Assembly: GCA_963930655.1 (NCBI GenBank)
Contig: OZ005619.1
Coordinates: forward strand, 19,987,752 to 20,051,751
Source: Myrica gale
Lineage: Eukaryota > Streptophyta > Magnoliopsida > Fagales > Myricaceae
DNA: 64,000 nt
Direction of reading: 5' to 3'
In this document: positions 1 to 11,990 of the stretch, one piece after another
Layout of the letters: each line of letters opens with the position of its first letter
How positions within the stretch are numbered: the first letter of the stretch is position 1
Notes under the pieces: generated by a model
The model's database searches: none
Told to the model about the DNA's origin: nothing
Seen by the model: the letters and a program-made list of their open reading frames with translations, nothing else
Made by a program: the position numbers and the translations under genes

Positions 1-2066
1 TTGCCAATTTTCATGTCCCTGTTACCGCTTGAACCACCAATGTGGCTATCATCAAAAACCCCCACAGTAAGGACCGTAGCTGGATCATGAACCTCCCAGG
101 TGTACTGCTCGTTGTACTTTGGGGTCAAGCTGTCGATTATTGTTCTAGTTCGAACCCATTTTTGACCATACTTTGCTACACAAAACGTGTCTGATGTACC
201 TTTTCCATCCCTTGTTTTCATGGGGTGGAGCCCCTCAGCGTTCAGAATGCCAAGTTCCAAAACACCTATTGATGCCTTCCAGAGTTGCTTAGCTGTAGGT
301 CTGAGATCACTACTGTAGTGAGTAGGCTGATCAAGCACATGGTATCCTCCATCAAGACAGATACGGAGATGGAGTCTGCTGGAGAACTTGTCTTTCTTTC
401 CACTATCCCCCTCCATAGCATCTGAAATGGACCTGTCGATGTTGACCCACCGGTTTCGGATCATTCGATCATCAGCACGCTTCTCGACTGTGTTCAATGG
501 TATAACAACCTTCCCAATGGTCTCATCTTTGTTGGGACCCACACGATCTTCGACTGAAAGGATGAGAAAATCTTCAAAAGGTTCAGCAGCAACAAGCATG
601 AACTCCTCATTCCACATTGGGTTCATACTCCGCACTTGAATGGGTTTTGTCTTTAAAATCTGGTTACCAATCTGCACCTTAACATATGTGTCCGGAAGCC
701 GAGACCTGTCAGATACAACCAAGTCTTGTGCCTCAATTACATTAACACGAACATACCATAATCTTGGTGAATGGTAAACTTTTGAGCGGGCATGCGAGGA
801 GATAGTTGAAGATCTATCACTGGTAGTAAATGTATCAGAGTGCCAAGCATCAGGAAAAGCCTCATCAGCTTGTGTGCCAAACCAGACAGCAAGCATAAGC
901 TCTCCTTTCTTCTTCTCCCCTTTCTTGTCTTCAAGTCTGTACCATTCTGGAGCCAAAGGACTGTCAGGTGGAACACGGGTAGGAACTTCGTTGAGATCAA
1001 ACCGCAAAAGCCCTACAAAGTCATCTTTTATCATATCCTTGTCCATTAGAACGACTTCTAGAACAGATGACTGTATATTATCCTTTGCAAAGGCAAACAC
1101 CTCATTCCACTCGGGGTTTTGGTTTTTCTCGAAGCGCCTTGTAATTCCTTTGTAGTTCCCAAGTTTTACTTCAACAAAAGGGTCAAGGCTCCCTGTCACA
1201 TCCATTGAAGGAAGATCACGGGCTTTAACAACACGTACAAAAAGGTAACGCATCTGCTCAACAAGATCATATGTGCTGGCTGGCCGGTCTGCAGGAATTA
1301 CGCGCCCCCCAACAACCTGCCCCCCTCCAAGGTGTGGACTCGTCTCTTTAAGAGAATAATCAGCTGGTTGGGATGATGAACCTGAGTACATCTGAACAAA
1401 TTTTGAGATCTGTGGTTCAGATTTCATCTCTTGCACCCCATAGCTTACACTTGGCTGGCTAAAAGTGGCAGGAATGTTAATGTTATTCTTCTGTGTATTA
1501 GGGTTAGGAAGGTGATGGAATACGCGTCTTGACTCAGCTTTTTCATCAGAGAATGGGTTTGGGGCAAATCTTGGAACTTGCTCCACTGGTGCTCGACTTT
1601 GGATTGAATCTGAGCTGGTACGCAGAGAGGATTCCATCGCAGAAATAGGATTTGAAGATCTTATAGAAGGATCATCAGTGACGAAGACTCTCAATCCAAG
1701 CTCTCCTTTTACACGTGACAAAAGACTTCGTTTTTCTAGAGGGTAGTGCAAAACAACCGCATCAGAATATGGCACAAATGATGTCCCGGTGAGACGAACC
1801 TTCCCAAGGAAGGCTTTCGCATTGGTGGCTTTGTTATGGTTATAGAAGGAAGCCTCAAGGGTGAGGTTAGGTAGGTCATTTGGGTTGGAGACATTGAAGT
1901 AAAAGGTTTCATTCCAAACAGGATTCAGGTCTTTTTCTTTAGTAGTGGTACGAACCGTTTGTCGAGCAAACTCGAGCTCCACAAAAGTACTAGATGAGCC
2001 TTGCCCATCTTTGGTTGCAAGGCCATGGGCACTCACAACCTCAACCCCTAGTTTGAGATTATTCAT
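1..2066 (-). CDS. Multiple C2 domain and transmembrane protein (MCTP/FTIP family), 5' portion, cut by window edge
   Basis: About 688 N-terminal residues read without a stop from the ATG at 2064-2066 (protein begins MNNLKLGVEVVSAHGL) to the window edge. Four C2 domains are visible: residues about 3-115, 268-395, 435-560, and about 597 to the truncation. Typical MCTP phrases include DLNPVWNE (first C2), NPEWNEVFAF (second), NPMWNEEF (third) and YGQKWVRTRTI (fourth). A serine- and proline-rich linker of about 140 residues separates the first two. The C-terminal phosphoribosyltransferase-C region with membrane spans, expected for the family, lies outside the window. Known: plant MCTPs are ER/plasmodesmata tethers and traffickers; FTIP1 and QUIRKY are members. 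Having the first C2 places it among four-C2 members rather than the shorter three-C2 FTIP1 type. The start is the first ATG of the frame and sits directly before the C2 fold. The exact orthologue cannot be decided. Confidence 0.93.
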   Translation of the reverse strand, partial: MNNLKLGVEVVSAHGLATKDGQGSSSTFVELEFARQTVRTTTKEKDLNPVWNETFYFNVSNPNDLPNLTLEASFYNHNKATNAKAFLGKVRLTGTSFVPYSDAVVLHYPLEKRSLLSRVKGELGLRVFVTDDPSIRSSNPISAMESSLRTSSDSIQSRAPVEQVPRFAPNPFSDEKAESRRVFHHLPNPNTQKNNINIPATFSQPSVSYGVQEMKSEPQISKFVQMYSGSSSQPADYSLKETSPHLGGGQVVGGRVIPADRPASTYDLVEQMRYLFVRVVKARDLPSMDVTGSLDPFVEVKLGNYKGITRRFEKNQNPEWNEVFAFAKDNIQSSVLEVVLMDKDMIKDDFVGLLRFDLNEVPTRVPPDSPLAPEWYRLEDKKGEKKKGELMLAVWFGTQADEAFPDAWHSDTFTTSDRSSTISSHARSKVYHSPRLWYVRVNVIEAQDLVVSDRSRLPDTYVKVQIGNQILKTKPIQVRSMNPMWNEEFMLVAAEPFEDFLILSVEDRVGPNKDETIGKVVIPLNTVEKRADDRMIRNRWVNIDRSISDAMEGDSGKKDKFSSRLHLRICLDGGYHVLDQPTHYSSDLRPTAKQLWKASIGVLELGILNAEGLHPMKTRDGKGTSDTFCVAKYGQKWVRTRTIIDSLTPKYNEQYTWEVHDPATVLTVGVFDDSHIGGSSGNRDMKIG

Positions 2067-2142
2067 GAGACTTATTTCTGAATTGCAATAGAATGGTGCA
2101 AATTACACCCGAAGCTACTCACAGGACTTGACAGTAGAGCAC

Positions 2143-3575
2143 CTGAAAAGGCAGGAAGAATAGTTCAACTTTTGATAAAAAAAAATAAATAAAAAATGAG
2201 TCAAGTAAAGAAAAAGGAGAAGAAATATCACAGAATTCACCCATGGATTTGAATAACCAAAAGAATTTCATGTGTTGAGATTTAAACAGTGTATTGAAAG
2301 TAAAGGTATTGAATTTTACGAATCCATTACAAAGATGGGGATGTTTGTTTGCCAAAATATTGGAGAATATTCCTAAAATTTTGAGAATCTTTACTTTATT
2401 GAGATTTATTGGGGTTTGTGAAAAGTGAAGTGTGTAGGTGTAAAAGTTAAAAATTTTGAAGTTTGTTTGGTTTGTCCGATTTATTGAGACCCCAAATATT
2501 TGGAGTCTCAAACATGCCAATATGTGCAAGATCCCTTGGCGAACATATTAACTCCTATTCCTCCATTACTGTAACTCAAAAGATTATGCGACAGAATACA
2601 GTGCATCAACACGGAAGAAGAAAGCCCCAGGCAATTGAGCATACTACCACCTATTGGTACGATCGAAATGAGTTTTGCCGTGTGGCATTCAACATTTTAT
2701 AAGAAAACTCAACACCAGATATTTCTCTTCATGTTTCTTTTCGTTCTATCATATCTTTCAGTAATCAAAACTAAAACACAACGTCAAACTCCTACGAATC
2801 ATTAAAAAAGATCAGTACTAGAACAAACAAATTTCCATTGGTTAACTAAAAAGATCGAGAATGAAGCAAATGTATGTATCTTTCAGCAGATTCTCAGGAA
2901 CCAAAAAGCTATTCTACTTTTTAGCTTTCTAATATGAACTACGAATTACAATAGAACAAATGAACATAAAGGCAAAGAGTGAGAAGCAGAAAAAAAATAT
3001 TCCGTGAATCTCTCTCTCTCTATCTTTCTCTTGCTTTTTGATTCCAGTAAGAATCAGCCAAGCAAATTCCCTACAACTCTAAAGTAGCTATTGACCTAAA
3101 AGGAGGCTTTCAAATCCAGAATCTTCTAAAAAATATTATTGACTTTTTCGGATAAAATATAATTTTCCGAGTCCTCTCGTTAACCCGATCCTCCAAAAGA
3201 TTTCAGGAAATAAGCGAAAACCCAGAAGCAGAGAAGCTACATCAAGCTTCCACGGAAAGAGGAAATTCTTCTTCTTCTTTTTTTGTCAAAACAAACAGAC
3301 AACCACACAACCTTTCCAGTCGAGGATTCGAAAATTTCAGGCGACAGGGAATACATAAAAGCTAGAACCTAAAGGTAAACTGTTTGGAAAATCTTTATTC
3401 CCCAACAGAGAAAAAGCTCAAATTTTCCCAACGGGTAAAAGAACCAATTATCTCCAAAAACCTCATATACCATCAGAAAAAAAAACAAACACATGCACCC
3501 GAACAAAATCATTAACAACTAATAAAGTCCATGAAGAACAATAATACTGCTAGAGAGGAAGACGACCCAACGCAC
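2143..3575 (-). other. Probable 5'-leader intron of the MCTP gene
   Basis: Reading the minus strand, a donor CAAG|GTGCGT at 3575 and an acceptor TTTTCAG at 2143 bracket 1.4 kb with no coding potential. The acceptor lies about 75 bases upstream of the MCTP start codon. The leader exon would run from 3576 to roughly 3800-3960. It is rich in CT and contains no long frame. Plant MCTP genes often have an untranslated first exon, so a leader intron is expected here, but no transcript is available to confirm it. A TATA-like TATATAG on the minus strand lies near 3996. The intron carries a MITE-like segment at about 2339-2510. Confidence 0.55.
2339..2510. mobile_element. MITE-like fragment inside the MCTP leader intron
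   Basis: The segment starts TGTTTGTTTGCCAAAATATT, contains repeated AAAATTTTGAGAAT-type motifs and ends in an inverted counterpart near 2500 (TTTGGAGTCTCAAACA). A related copy in opposite orientation lies at about 53700-53890, sharing phrases such as ACAAACCCCAATAAA. It is non-coding. It is probably one of several small, high-copy DNA transposon derivatives in this window. Confidence 0.5.
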
Positions 3576-4014
3576 CTTGCCTCGAGCTACAGCCTTCCAG
3601 TCAGAAAGCCGATGAACAATAAACCTGAGAATCGTGTACGTTGAGCTCAGGGGCAGAGACTTTCAGAGGCTTATAAGTGAAGGGGAAGAAGCATAGACGA
3701 AAGCTCAGGACTGGTTCTTGGTTGGTTCCAACATGGAAAGGGAGAGAGAAAGACACAGCCGTGGAAAACGAGTCAAATGCAAATAGTTTAAAATGACTTG
3801 GGGGGAGGGGGAGGGAGAGAGAAGAGAGAATAGAGAATTGAGCAGAAGGTCCGCTCTTGTGAATCGCGCGAAATATTTGTCTCTGCTCCTTTTTGTCCAT
3901 GTCTCTAGACACGCTTATGCGCAAAAAGAAACGGAAAATGGACATATTGGGTTGATTCGTACCCTCGCTATCTTCGGGAATCAGGAGTACCGAACTATAT
4001 ACTCTAGAGTGCTG

Positions 4015-4512
4015 TGGTTTATGTTAAAATTTTAGAGTATTGAATTTGATGAAAAAATAATGAGAGGAATTATTTTTAATATCTGTTATAGTGAAAAATA
4101 ATGATGTGATATGAAAAGAGATTATATTATAATTTTTTATTGTGTTAAAATTTTAGTTAGCAAAATCACCCGAAAAATGCTAAGTTAAAGATACCGGGTC
4201 CAATTTGCATCATATTTTTTTAACCGTTGTACACTGACCAATTTATGCACAATTGTATAATTTTGAAATTTGTACAGCTGGTTCCATACAAATCGAACAA
4301 TACTTGTGAGTTATTAAGGTTGTGTTTGAGTGCTAAAATTTTAGAGAGGTTAAAATTTTAGTGTATTAGATTTGGTGAAAAAGTGAAGATATAAGTAATT
4401 TTTAATATTTATTATAGTTAAAAGTAATGATGTAATGGGGAGAGAGATTATATTGTAATTTATTATTGTGTTAAAATTTTAGGAAATGTAAATTTTTGGG
4501 TAACAAACATAT
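4015..4512. mobile_element. Two tandem copies of Tourist-like MITE family A
   Basis: A partial copy (about 4015-4165) is followed by a fuller copy (about 4318-4512). Both share GTTAAAATTTTAGTG, GTGAAAAAGTGAAGA and GAGAGAGATTATATTGTAAT-type motifs. The fuller copy begins GGTTGTGTTTGAGTGCTAAA after TTAAs, matching the terminal inverted repeats of copies near 44.6 and 60.9 kb. It is non-coding. A TAA target duplication is clear at the 60.9 kb copy and supports a PIF/Harbinger (Tourist) origin for the family. Confidence 0.6.
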
Positions 4513-5340
4513 CGCATCCATGAATGTTCATATTGTCCTAATACAAAGAAAAATATGAAAATGATTCATGCCTTTATATTATATTTGATTGATAATCTAA
4601 GGGAAAGTGACTTTCATGCAACTTGTAAGGGTAGAGTGGAGTTTGGATAGCTTGTTTAGATTATATATGGGGAATTTTCACTCAACTTGTGTGGCTAGAG
4701 TGGAGCTTGGATAGGTTTTGACTAGATAATAACTTTGTGAAAAATTCTCAACGTAGTCGAGTAGTTTATGGATAGAACTTTCAAATATTTAATGGACCGT
4801 ATCAAGTGCTTGAGTGTGAATTCGAGTCACGTTACTGCTAGATAAGTCTTTAATTTAACCACACATGTAGACGTGAGATTGAAAGGGCGTGCATCCATCT
4901 AAGGGAAGTTACCCTTGAGAGAGGAAGCTATAATTTTTCAAATTTGTAAATAGTTTGGGTAGTTTGCACAAGTGCGAACACTTTCTCGTTTCTTTTTTGC
5001 CTTTCTAAAGCCATGAAAGATTCATGATCATATAAAAAGGCATCAATTAGGTTGAAGTTGGTAGTTGTGATTAACGCACAAACTAATCATTATTTTTTGG
5101 TAAAAAAATGGATAATCAAGACTAAATTCAACTGTACTATACAAAACTGGAATCCAAAGCCAGATGATATCCACCGTGTAGGCATGTTTTATATGACAAG
5201 TGACAATATCAATATAATATATATACTGATTGACCATCTATTTAGCTCTTATTTAATGCTAGAATATGACACAAGCGAAAGTTACCCACTACCAAGTGGA
5301 AATATATTGACAGGGTTCTAGAATCACCAAGGGACAAGGC
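4513..5340. other. AT-rich intergenic stretch, nothing recognised
   Basis: There is no frame with protein-like composition and no clear repeat termini. One imperfect local repetition is visible: the phrase containing CTTGTAAGGGTAGAGTGGAG at about 4620 recurs in altered form at about 4688. The small overlapping frames at 5043-5321 on both strands look like chance. Confidence 0.4.
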
Positions 5341-5349
5341 CCGATTTTC

Positions 5350-7025
5350 AATTACGGAGAAAATACACTTTGCTATCCTGAATTATAAATGTATTGACAC
5401 TTTCCACCATATTTTTTTAATTTCATGACATTGAATTTATGAATTTTTAAAATTCGTCGATTTGCACCCTATAGTCAAATTAACCGTTAAGTCTCACAAT
5501 AAGTATTCGTATGTGTCCATATGATTCACTCCCACTTGTTATGTCAATTTCGTCATTTGAAAAAATTACACTTTGCACCCATAATTATGAGTATTGACAC
5601 TTTGCACCCCCAACTATGAGGGTACTGATATTTTGCATCTCAATTTTCTAATTTCGTGACATTTTCGTTGATTTGCACCTCACAAGCCAATTGACACTTA
5701 AATGGGAAGGGAAATACGTGTCGCTCACGTGATTCACTTGTGCAAATCATCAAGGTTTTTTTTAAAAAATCATAGTGTTTCGCAGGCATAATATTTTTAG
5801 GAAGCATATATATTTTTATTTCAAATTTGGTTATTATTTATTTCCTAGTTTGTTTTATAGATTGTAATTCATCGGTCAGATATTTAGAATTTGGAGTGAT
5901 TTCATCTTTGACTTTTTTTTAAAAAAACTGAAGCAATTCCAATTGCAATGATATTCTGTGCTTTTTTCCCTCTCGGTTGTTGACTTGTTATTAAACCATG
6001 AGGCTTTGCATGTGATAGATTTACCGTCGCATTTTATGGTTAATTTGCTTGTGGGTGCGATGGGGATAAATTTTTCAACTCAGAAAGCCCATAAAAGGCC
6101 TTACGAGAGAGAGAGCCCAAGCCCACCCATGAGTATACATGATTCCTCTCGAACCAAGAGCCAGACCTTGTAGATAAACCGACAGTCCTCTTAAATAGAG
6201 ATCACGTCGTATATGAAAAAGCAAGGCCTAGGGGAGGTTAATCATCCGATTCTCTGACACAGTGGATACTAGAAATAATAAATTTTGTCATTAAATGGGT
6301 ATACATAAGCCGCCTCACTGCAGACCAATAAGAAAAATAGGAGGAAAAGGTGATCATACATTGCTAATAAAGACCAGAAGGTGCGAGGTGAAAAAAGGGA
6401 CTTGACATCAAAAGAAAAGAAACGTGGGCCAAGGCCCAAGAAAATCCGGCCCATAACAGAAAGGAAAATTATAAATAGAGAAGGTAATGAAAAAAAAGGT
6501 ATGCAGTTCCCTCTTTCTAAAACTCTCTCACTGAAAACAAGAAATGAGAAAAGAAAAAGAGCTGACAAGGACTGACAATGACATCGAAGAAATTCCCCTT
6601 TGGGGAGGACTCTGAGTTCTAGTGTGTTATTTTGCTTGCAGGAGGAAGGAATGAGACTTTGAATCTTTCAACCAGTCCCAAGTACTGGACTTTGAGTCTA
6701 TCTCCCTCAGTAGAATCTTGTGATAGGCCGATTGAAATTGGCTCGATCAGGGTGCAAATCGACGAAATGTCACGAAATTGAAAGACGGGGGGTGCAAAGT
6801 GTCAGTACTTCCATAATTTAGGGTACAAAGCTTATTTTCCCTAAAGGGTAAAGTGAAAATAACAAATGGAAGTGAATCACGTGAACGATATGTGAGTATT
6901 TAAAAACTCATAGGCTCAATATCACAAAAAATTTTATTTAAAAAAAAAAGAGAGATATAAAGTGCCAATACAATTTATACCACATACTTTAGCCTTTAGG
7001 GGTGGAAAATGTATTTTCCCCTTCA
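5350..7025. mobile_element. Long inverted-repeat (foldback or MULE-like) element with an internal insertion
   Basis: The left end reads GGAGAAAATACACTTTGCTA and the right end, on the opposite strand, reads GGGGAAAATACATTTTCCACC. Both arms repeat phrases such as TTTGCACC, TATTGACACTTT and GTGAATCACGTGA in mirrored order (left 5350-5740, right 6730-7025). Between the arms lies about 900 bases. Part of it (about 6450-6745), with a TATAAATAGAG box and a CT-rich tract, looks like an LTR remnant. A shorter relative lies at 41590-41990. No transposase frame is visible, so it is non-autonomous. Exact ends and target duplication are not resolved. Confidence 0.6.
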
Positions 7026-7599
7026 ATCACACAGAACATAGAGAGATTTCATACGAAACGCATGAAAAAGGCTAATTAAAACAACAATTGTTAGTTTGGC
7101 TTACACCCAACAAGGCCTGATCTTTTAGTAAACAAATACAATATACATTTTCTTTACTATCTAAAATGTGTGTATCTAAAAAACAGTTATGAAATATTGC
7201 TTTCATGTGGAACTTTTATTATAAGAATTTATTAATTAATAATATTCAAACAAATATGCCGTAAATAAACTATTTTCTGTTTATGAACGGAGCCTGGTTT
7301 TTAGGTAGGATAAAGTCTTTTATCCATCGATTTTTCCGAGTTATTTTCCTCTTCTTTTATGGTATAGATCATCATTTAGAAGAAAAAAAAATGGTATATA
7401 TCATCAAAAGCCATCAATTTCTGTCAACGTTTTAATGTCCGATCAGCCGGACGTGACGAGACTACTGTTATGAAATGGGCCCATATTTGTGTAGTTTTTT
7501 TTTTTAAATTTTAGATAATTTTTTAAATTTTATTATATTTCCTATATTTTAAAATATTTTTTCAAACGAATATACCTTAGATCCGGATAGAAATTATAA

Positions 7600-8420
7600 G
7601 GGAGAAGCTGAAAAAACAAGGGTTATGAGCCATTGCCTCCCTTTGTATTCCATCCGTCGTAGGTCAATCATGCAGTAATTATGACGCTGAACAGAATAGA
7701 GATTATTTTGTAAGCTAATATGTTATTCGTAAGGAAAACACAGAATTCGTCCCAAAACTCGTAGAGAACTCTGGTATTCAGTATAATTATCAATATTCAG
7801 GAATGATAAAAAACAACCCACCAGCCAGGCTAATATAGCTAAAATCTGACTCCTAATAGAATTTTACCAAAAATAGGAAAACCCTAAAAGTCTTACCAAA
7901 ACGAAATACGGAATAGAATAAATAGTATGTAAAAAATCTGGCACAAATCGGGTTCAGAAACACTTCCTAATCGATAAATGAGAAATTACCATAAATAGTA
8001 AAAAGTAACTAAAATTAGGAATTCGAAAGGAAAACAGAGGATTTAGGGCTCGAAACGAGGCGCACCGAGCGTAGCTGGGTGATCACGACGTGCGCACCGG
8101 AAGAGCTTTCCGAATTGGAGTCTTGTGCGCGAATCGAACACTCATAGCCAAAGTTATGGTAAAAAACCTGACACGTGCACGAAAAAATGTCTCAATTAGA
8201 TTAGATCACGATCTCTTGTCATCCTTGCGCTGATCTGCCGCTCAAATTAATTCAACGCTATCAATGTGTAATCTTACAGCTCGACGTCGTCTGACTCGGA
8301 TCCCCTACATCAAATTGACATCAGATCAAGGGAAAACCAAGTGGTGTTCGAGATGACAAATCAAAAAAGTGCCTTAGCTAGCGATACAGTCAGAATAGCT
8401 AGAGGCGGTGGGGTCAACTA
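7600..8420 (-). mobile_element. Probable LTR-retrotransposon remnant
   Basis: The composition is more balanced than the surrounding DNA. On the minus strand a block containing GGAAAGCTCTTCCGG and CCCAGCTACGCTCGG leads into AT-rich DNA with TAGGGTTTTCC and GAATTCTGTGTTTTCC, an arrangement typical of plant LTR 3' halves. No coding frame, primer-binding site or paired LTR was found. The assignment rests only on general resemblance. Confidence 0.3.
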
Positions 8421-9389
8421 CTCCCTAAAATTTATTTATTTTTATTTATTTATATGGACTTTTCCTTAGACTCTATAAAATCTGTTGGTGAATCTCAAAC
8501 CTCGATGTAGATGGTTGATCATATGTTTCCCCCTTTTAAAATATATTTCTTGTTTTCTTTATTCTCGACGTGCATACTGTTTCCGAGTTTGTAACTTTCG
8601 GTTAGGTGTGGGTGAGAGAGAATCTGGCTCCTGAAGCTTAATAAAAGAGCTTTGAACATTCTCGGTTAAAGAAGAACATTGAAGGTTGTACTATTTATCT
8701 CCTTTAATAAGTAGGCATTCGAGTAAAACTCTATATTTTAGAGAGAAAAAAAAAATAAAAGCTTTGTTCAGTTTCTATATGCAATCTTTGTGCTAAAGAA
8801 AATGGTCATCAATTACGCACTTCAAAGATATATATGCTCATTTTTTCTATTTCTTTATTTTTGGAGGATTTCGAAACGAATAAGAAATATGGATTAAAAA
8901 GAGAAAAAAATATCAAATATTCCAATTGCATATTTGGGTGTTCACTCTTTTTCAATAAATCAACTGATTAATCGTTATTTTCTTAATAAACTTATAATAT
9001 ACTTAATTCCTTTTAATTTGATATTAAATTTTAGTATCTTTGAATTGTCATGTAGGCCTTAAATATAAAAATGTTACTTGCTTATTTCCTTTCAATTGGC
9101 AATTTTTTTTAGCTTTTATTCATTATTCTATTATGTAGTGTAATATGAAGTTTATGAAATTTTTGTTAGTTTTAATTATAGTTTGTGCTTGTTTGAAAAA
9201 TAAATCTATTGTAAGATCATTCTTTACAAAGTGCTAAACATTTCAGTCTTTGTGTTAGTATTTTTATAATTTTTGTTAAATGCCTAGATCATTTTTTTTA
9301 AGATGCTCAATTAAAGAAAAAATTTAACTCTTAAGATATTTTTTCATTAAATATTTTTTTTTACTTTCCTATTAAATCCTCATTCTGTT
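8421..9389. other. AT-rich intergenic stretch, nothing recognised
   Basis: Long A/T runs and no open frame worth reporting. I see no termini, tandem arrays or RNA gene. Confidence 0.4.
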
Positions 9390-9745
9390 TAGGGCTGGGC
9401 AAACCGGGTTTGGGTTCGAAATTTTTAACCCAAACCCGAAAATTCGGTTTTTTTCATATATAAACCCCAACCCGCCTAAACCCTCCCCGATCGGGTTGGA
9501 AATGGGTCAGTCTGGTTCGGATCGTCGAGTCACGGGTTTTTGACCACCCCGATCTCAGCTGAGGGCATTAGGTTTCGGATTTGGATCGGGTTCGGGTAAT
9601 AGGTCGGATTTGTTATTATACTCGAACTTGAAAATTCGGTTTTTTCACATATAAATTTGAACCCGTCTAAACCCACCTTCGATCAGGTCAAAAACGGATC
9701 GATCCGATTCGGATAGTCGGGTCACGAATTTTTTGCCCGCCCCTA
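9390..9745. mobile_element. Small non-autonomous hAT-like element, 356 bp
   Basis: It begins TAGGGCTGGGCAAACC and ends TTTTTTGCCCGCCCCTA, giving imperfect terminal inverted repeats of about 14 bases. The flanks are ATTCTGTT (9382-9389) and ATTCTGTC (9746-9753), an 8-base target duplication with one mismatch, which is the hAT signature. The interior holds many short GGTTCGG/CGGGTT motifs in both orientations, as expected for subterminal transposase-binding repeats. A sibling of nearly identical length lies at 42972-43326. Confidence 0.75.
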
Positions 9746-9753
9746 ATTCTGTC

Positions 9754-10387
9754 ATCGGCTAACTAGCTCGTATTGAGAGGATATATAGAGAGAGAGAGAG
9801 TTGGAATAATAATTATCCCATGGCCCAGAGGAAAAACTATTATATATTTCTGTTCTGATCTACTTCAGATCATGTCTGTGCCTTTCTTCGTTATAAATAA
9901 TGTTGTCGACGTCATTAGTTAGCATCAAAGTAACGACATGACGCCACGATCCAGATTCGAAAGTTTATGAGATCGCCAAAACTCACTTAAAGTTATCCGG
10001 AGTTCGTCAGTTAAAAGGATAAGAACGGGACCAGAAAGACTCCCAAATGACCGATTTCGCCTCCACCTTTTGCTTTAAAGACAGCACAAAGTGGGGATCG
10101 AATGCGGTAAAAGTGGTATGCGTCCCATCATCAATGGGCGCTGAGATTGAGAAGCATCTGCATCCCGTCATAATATTGGATATTCCAATGTGTGGGTCCC
10201 TTGCCACGTAAACGTATGTTAAGGCCCAGTGTCTCGTGCCTTTTTCATATGCTTGACCACGACGGGCCAACTTGTTTTGTTTCGTCCTTCATTTTTTGAC
10301 CTACAATTTAAAATTGAAGTTCTCTTTTCTAAAACTTTTTTTTTAAATTTTTATTTTTAATTCCATAGTTCGAGTGAACAAGATTTT
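9754..10387. other. Intergenic stretch, nothing recognised
   Basis: It contains a short GA tract near 9790. The 87-codon minus-strand frame at 10007-10270 has no recognisable motif and no splice context. I do not call a gene here. Confidence 0.4.
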
Positions 10388-10640
10388 GGCTATGTTTGGT
10401 TTAGTTCTCAAAACAGTTTTTATTTTTGTATTTTTTTAGAAGTAGTGTAGATTCTTTTGGGATTGGTGAACAATTAGTTAAAAGTTGTTGAAATTTATAA
10501 AAAAATATTGGGATTGGTGAAAAAGTATTAAAGTTGATGAAAAAATTATTAGGATTTGTGAAAATGTATTAGAATTGATGAAAAAGTGAGTGAAAAGTTT
10601 TTGAAAATTTTTTAAGAACTTAAACAAACATAACCTTAGG
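10388..10640. mobile_element. MITE family B copy
   Basis: The left end is GGCTATGTTTGGTTTAGTTC and the right end is AACAAACATAACC, so the termini are inverted. The interior consists of degenerate repeats of TTGGTGAAAAxGTATTxxxAT. Related copies lie at 40783-41035, 43333-43520, 44078-44320 and 56601-56817. It is non-coding. Confidence 0.65.
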
Positions 10641-11129
10641 ATCTAAGAATTTGTTCCCTTATATCTTAAATTTGAATTATTTAAATATAAATAATTCTTT
10701 AGAATCACACTTAATAAAATTAAAATAACTTAACTTGGGTGACTTGAGTAGTTTAAGTCTTGACATTTACCGACTAGTTAAATGAGTTTATTTTAAGAAA
10801 TTTTTCGGGTTGAATTTCTCTTGATTAATTAAAAAAAAATCTCTATTTTATTTTTCTGTTTTTAAGGTAAACGATAAACTTCAGTTCGAACTTGGAAGAT
10901 ATTGATTATTGGATGAGTAGTAGGAGACATATATTTTAATATAAGCAACAGTTGAAGATATTACCACGACACCTAACAGCTAAAGTATAATAGAAATTAA
11001 AGGGTAATAAAAATTTTACATTCACTGTATTTTTTTTTAAAAAAATATAAAGTATAATAGAAAATATATCTTACATTTAAATTCGAATATATAAAATTTT
11101 CATATTATCTCACATTGAAATTAAGGAAA

Positions 11130-11990
11130 TTTAACAATTTAATCCTTAATTTTTAACTCATTTTATTTTTTAGTTATTGAGTTTTATTTTTTCAAGTTTT
11201 AGTCATTGGATTTATATTTTTTTTTACAAAATGACCCTTCTGTAAAAAATTTGTTTATTTTCTAACGGAATGACCACATTAGCTGACAACTCAGCAACTG
11301 ATGCGGTAAGAGAAATTGACATTTTAGTAATTGAGTTTTACTCTCTTTTATTTTTTAGTAATTTAATTTAATTTTTTTTTTCAAATTTTAGTCCCTGAAT
11401 TTATATTTTTTGACGAAATAGGAATTCTGTCACGGATTTGTTTGTTTTCCTAACGGAAGGGCCATATCAACAGACAACTCAGCGTATGAATTAAGTCTTG
11501 TAGGTTATTGATTTTCTTTATAAAATACGGTCATACTTTCATGTCACGGAGGCAGATGCGAGGATCAAACAAATTAAAGAATTCACATGCTTGTTTGCAA
11601 CTCAATAGAACACATCATGTTTCAGTTTTGATGCTTTGAATAAATAACAGTAAATAACATATACTAGAATTTGAACAGTAATTATTGACGGAACATTTTG
11701 TCATAAAATGTAAATCCAATGACTAAAATGTAAAAAAATTAAATTTAATGACTAAAAAATATAAGAGGGTAAAATCTAAGGATTAAAATAAGAATTTTCC
11801 TTATTACATCAGTTGCTTAGTTGTTAGCTGATGTGACTTTTCTATTAGGGAAACAATTTGATCCCTGACTAAAAGACTATTTCGTCAAAAAATATAAATC
11901 TAAGATCTAAAATTTGAAAAAATGAAATCTAAAGATTAAAAAATAAAGAGGTAAAACTCGAGAACTAAACTGCTAAATTATCTAAAACTA
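11130..11990. mobile_element. Inverted-repeat (foldback) element
   Basis: The arm at about 11135-11320 and the arm at about 11800-11985 are imperfect inverted copies. Both carry the order TTTAG-TCATTGGATTTATATTTTTT, GACGAAATAG and CATCAGCTxACAACTxAGCAACTGATG, mirrored. A second partial arm pair lies between (11330-11500 and 11690-11780). It has no coding capacity. This type is common in plant genomes and is usually assigned to MULE-like MITEs. Termini and target duplication were not fixed. Confidence 0.55.

Noticed and set aside
737-1155. Open frames on both strands across the MCTP coding region
   Set aside because: Shadows of the MCTP exon, which reads continuously in another minus-strand frame with clear C2 motifs.
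10007-10270. 87-codon minus-strand frame
   Set aside because: No motif, no splice context and no start environment; likely chance.
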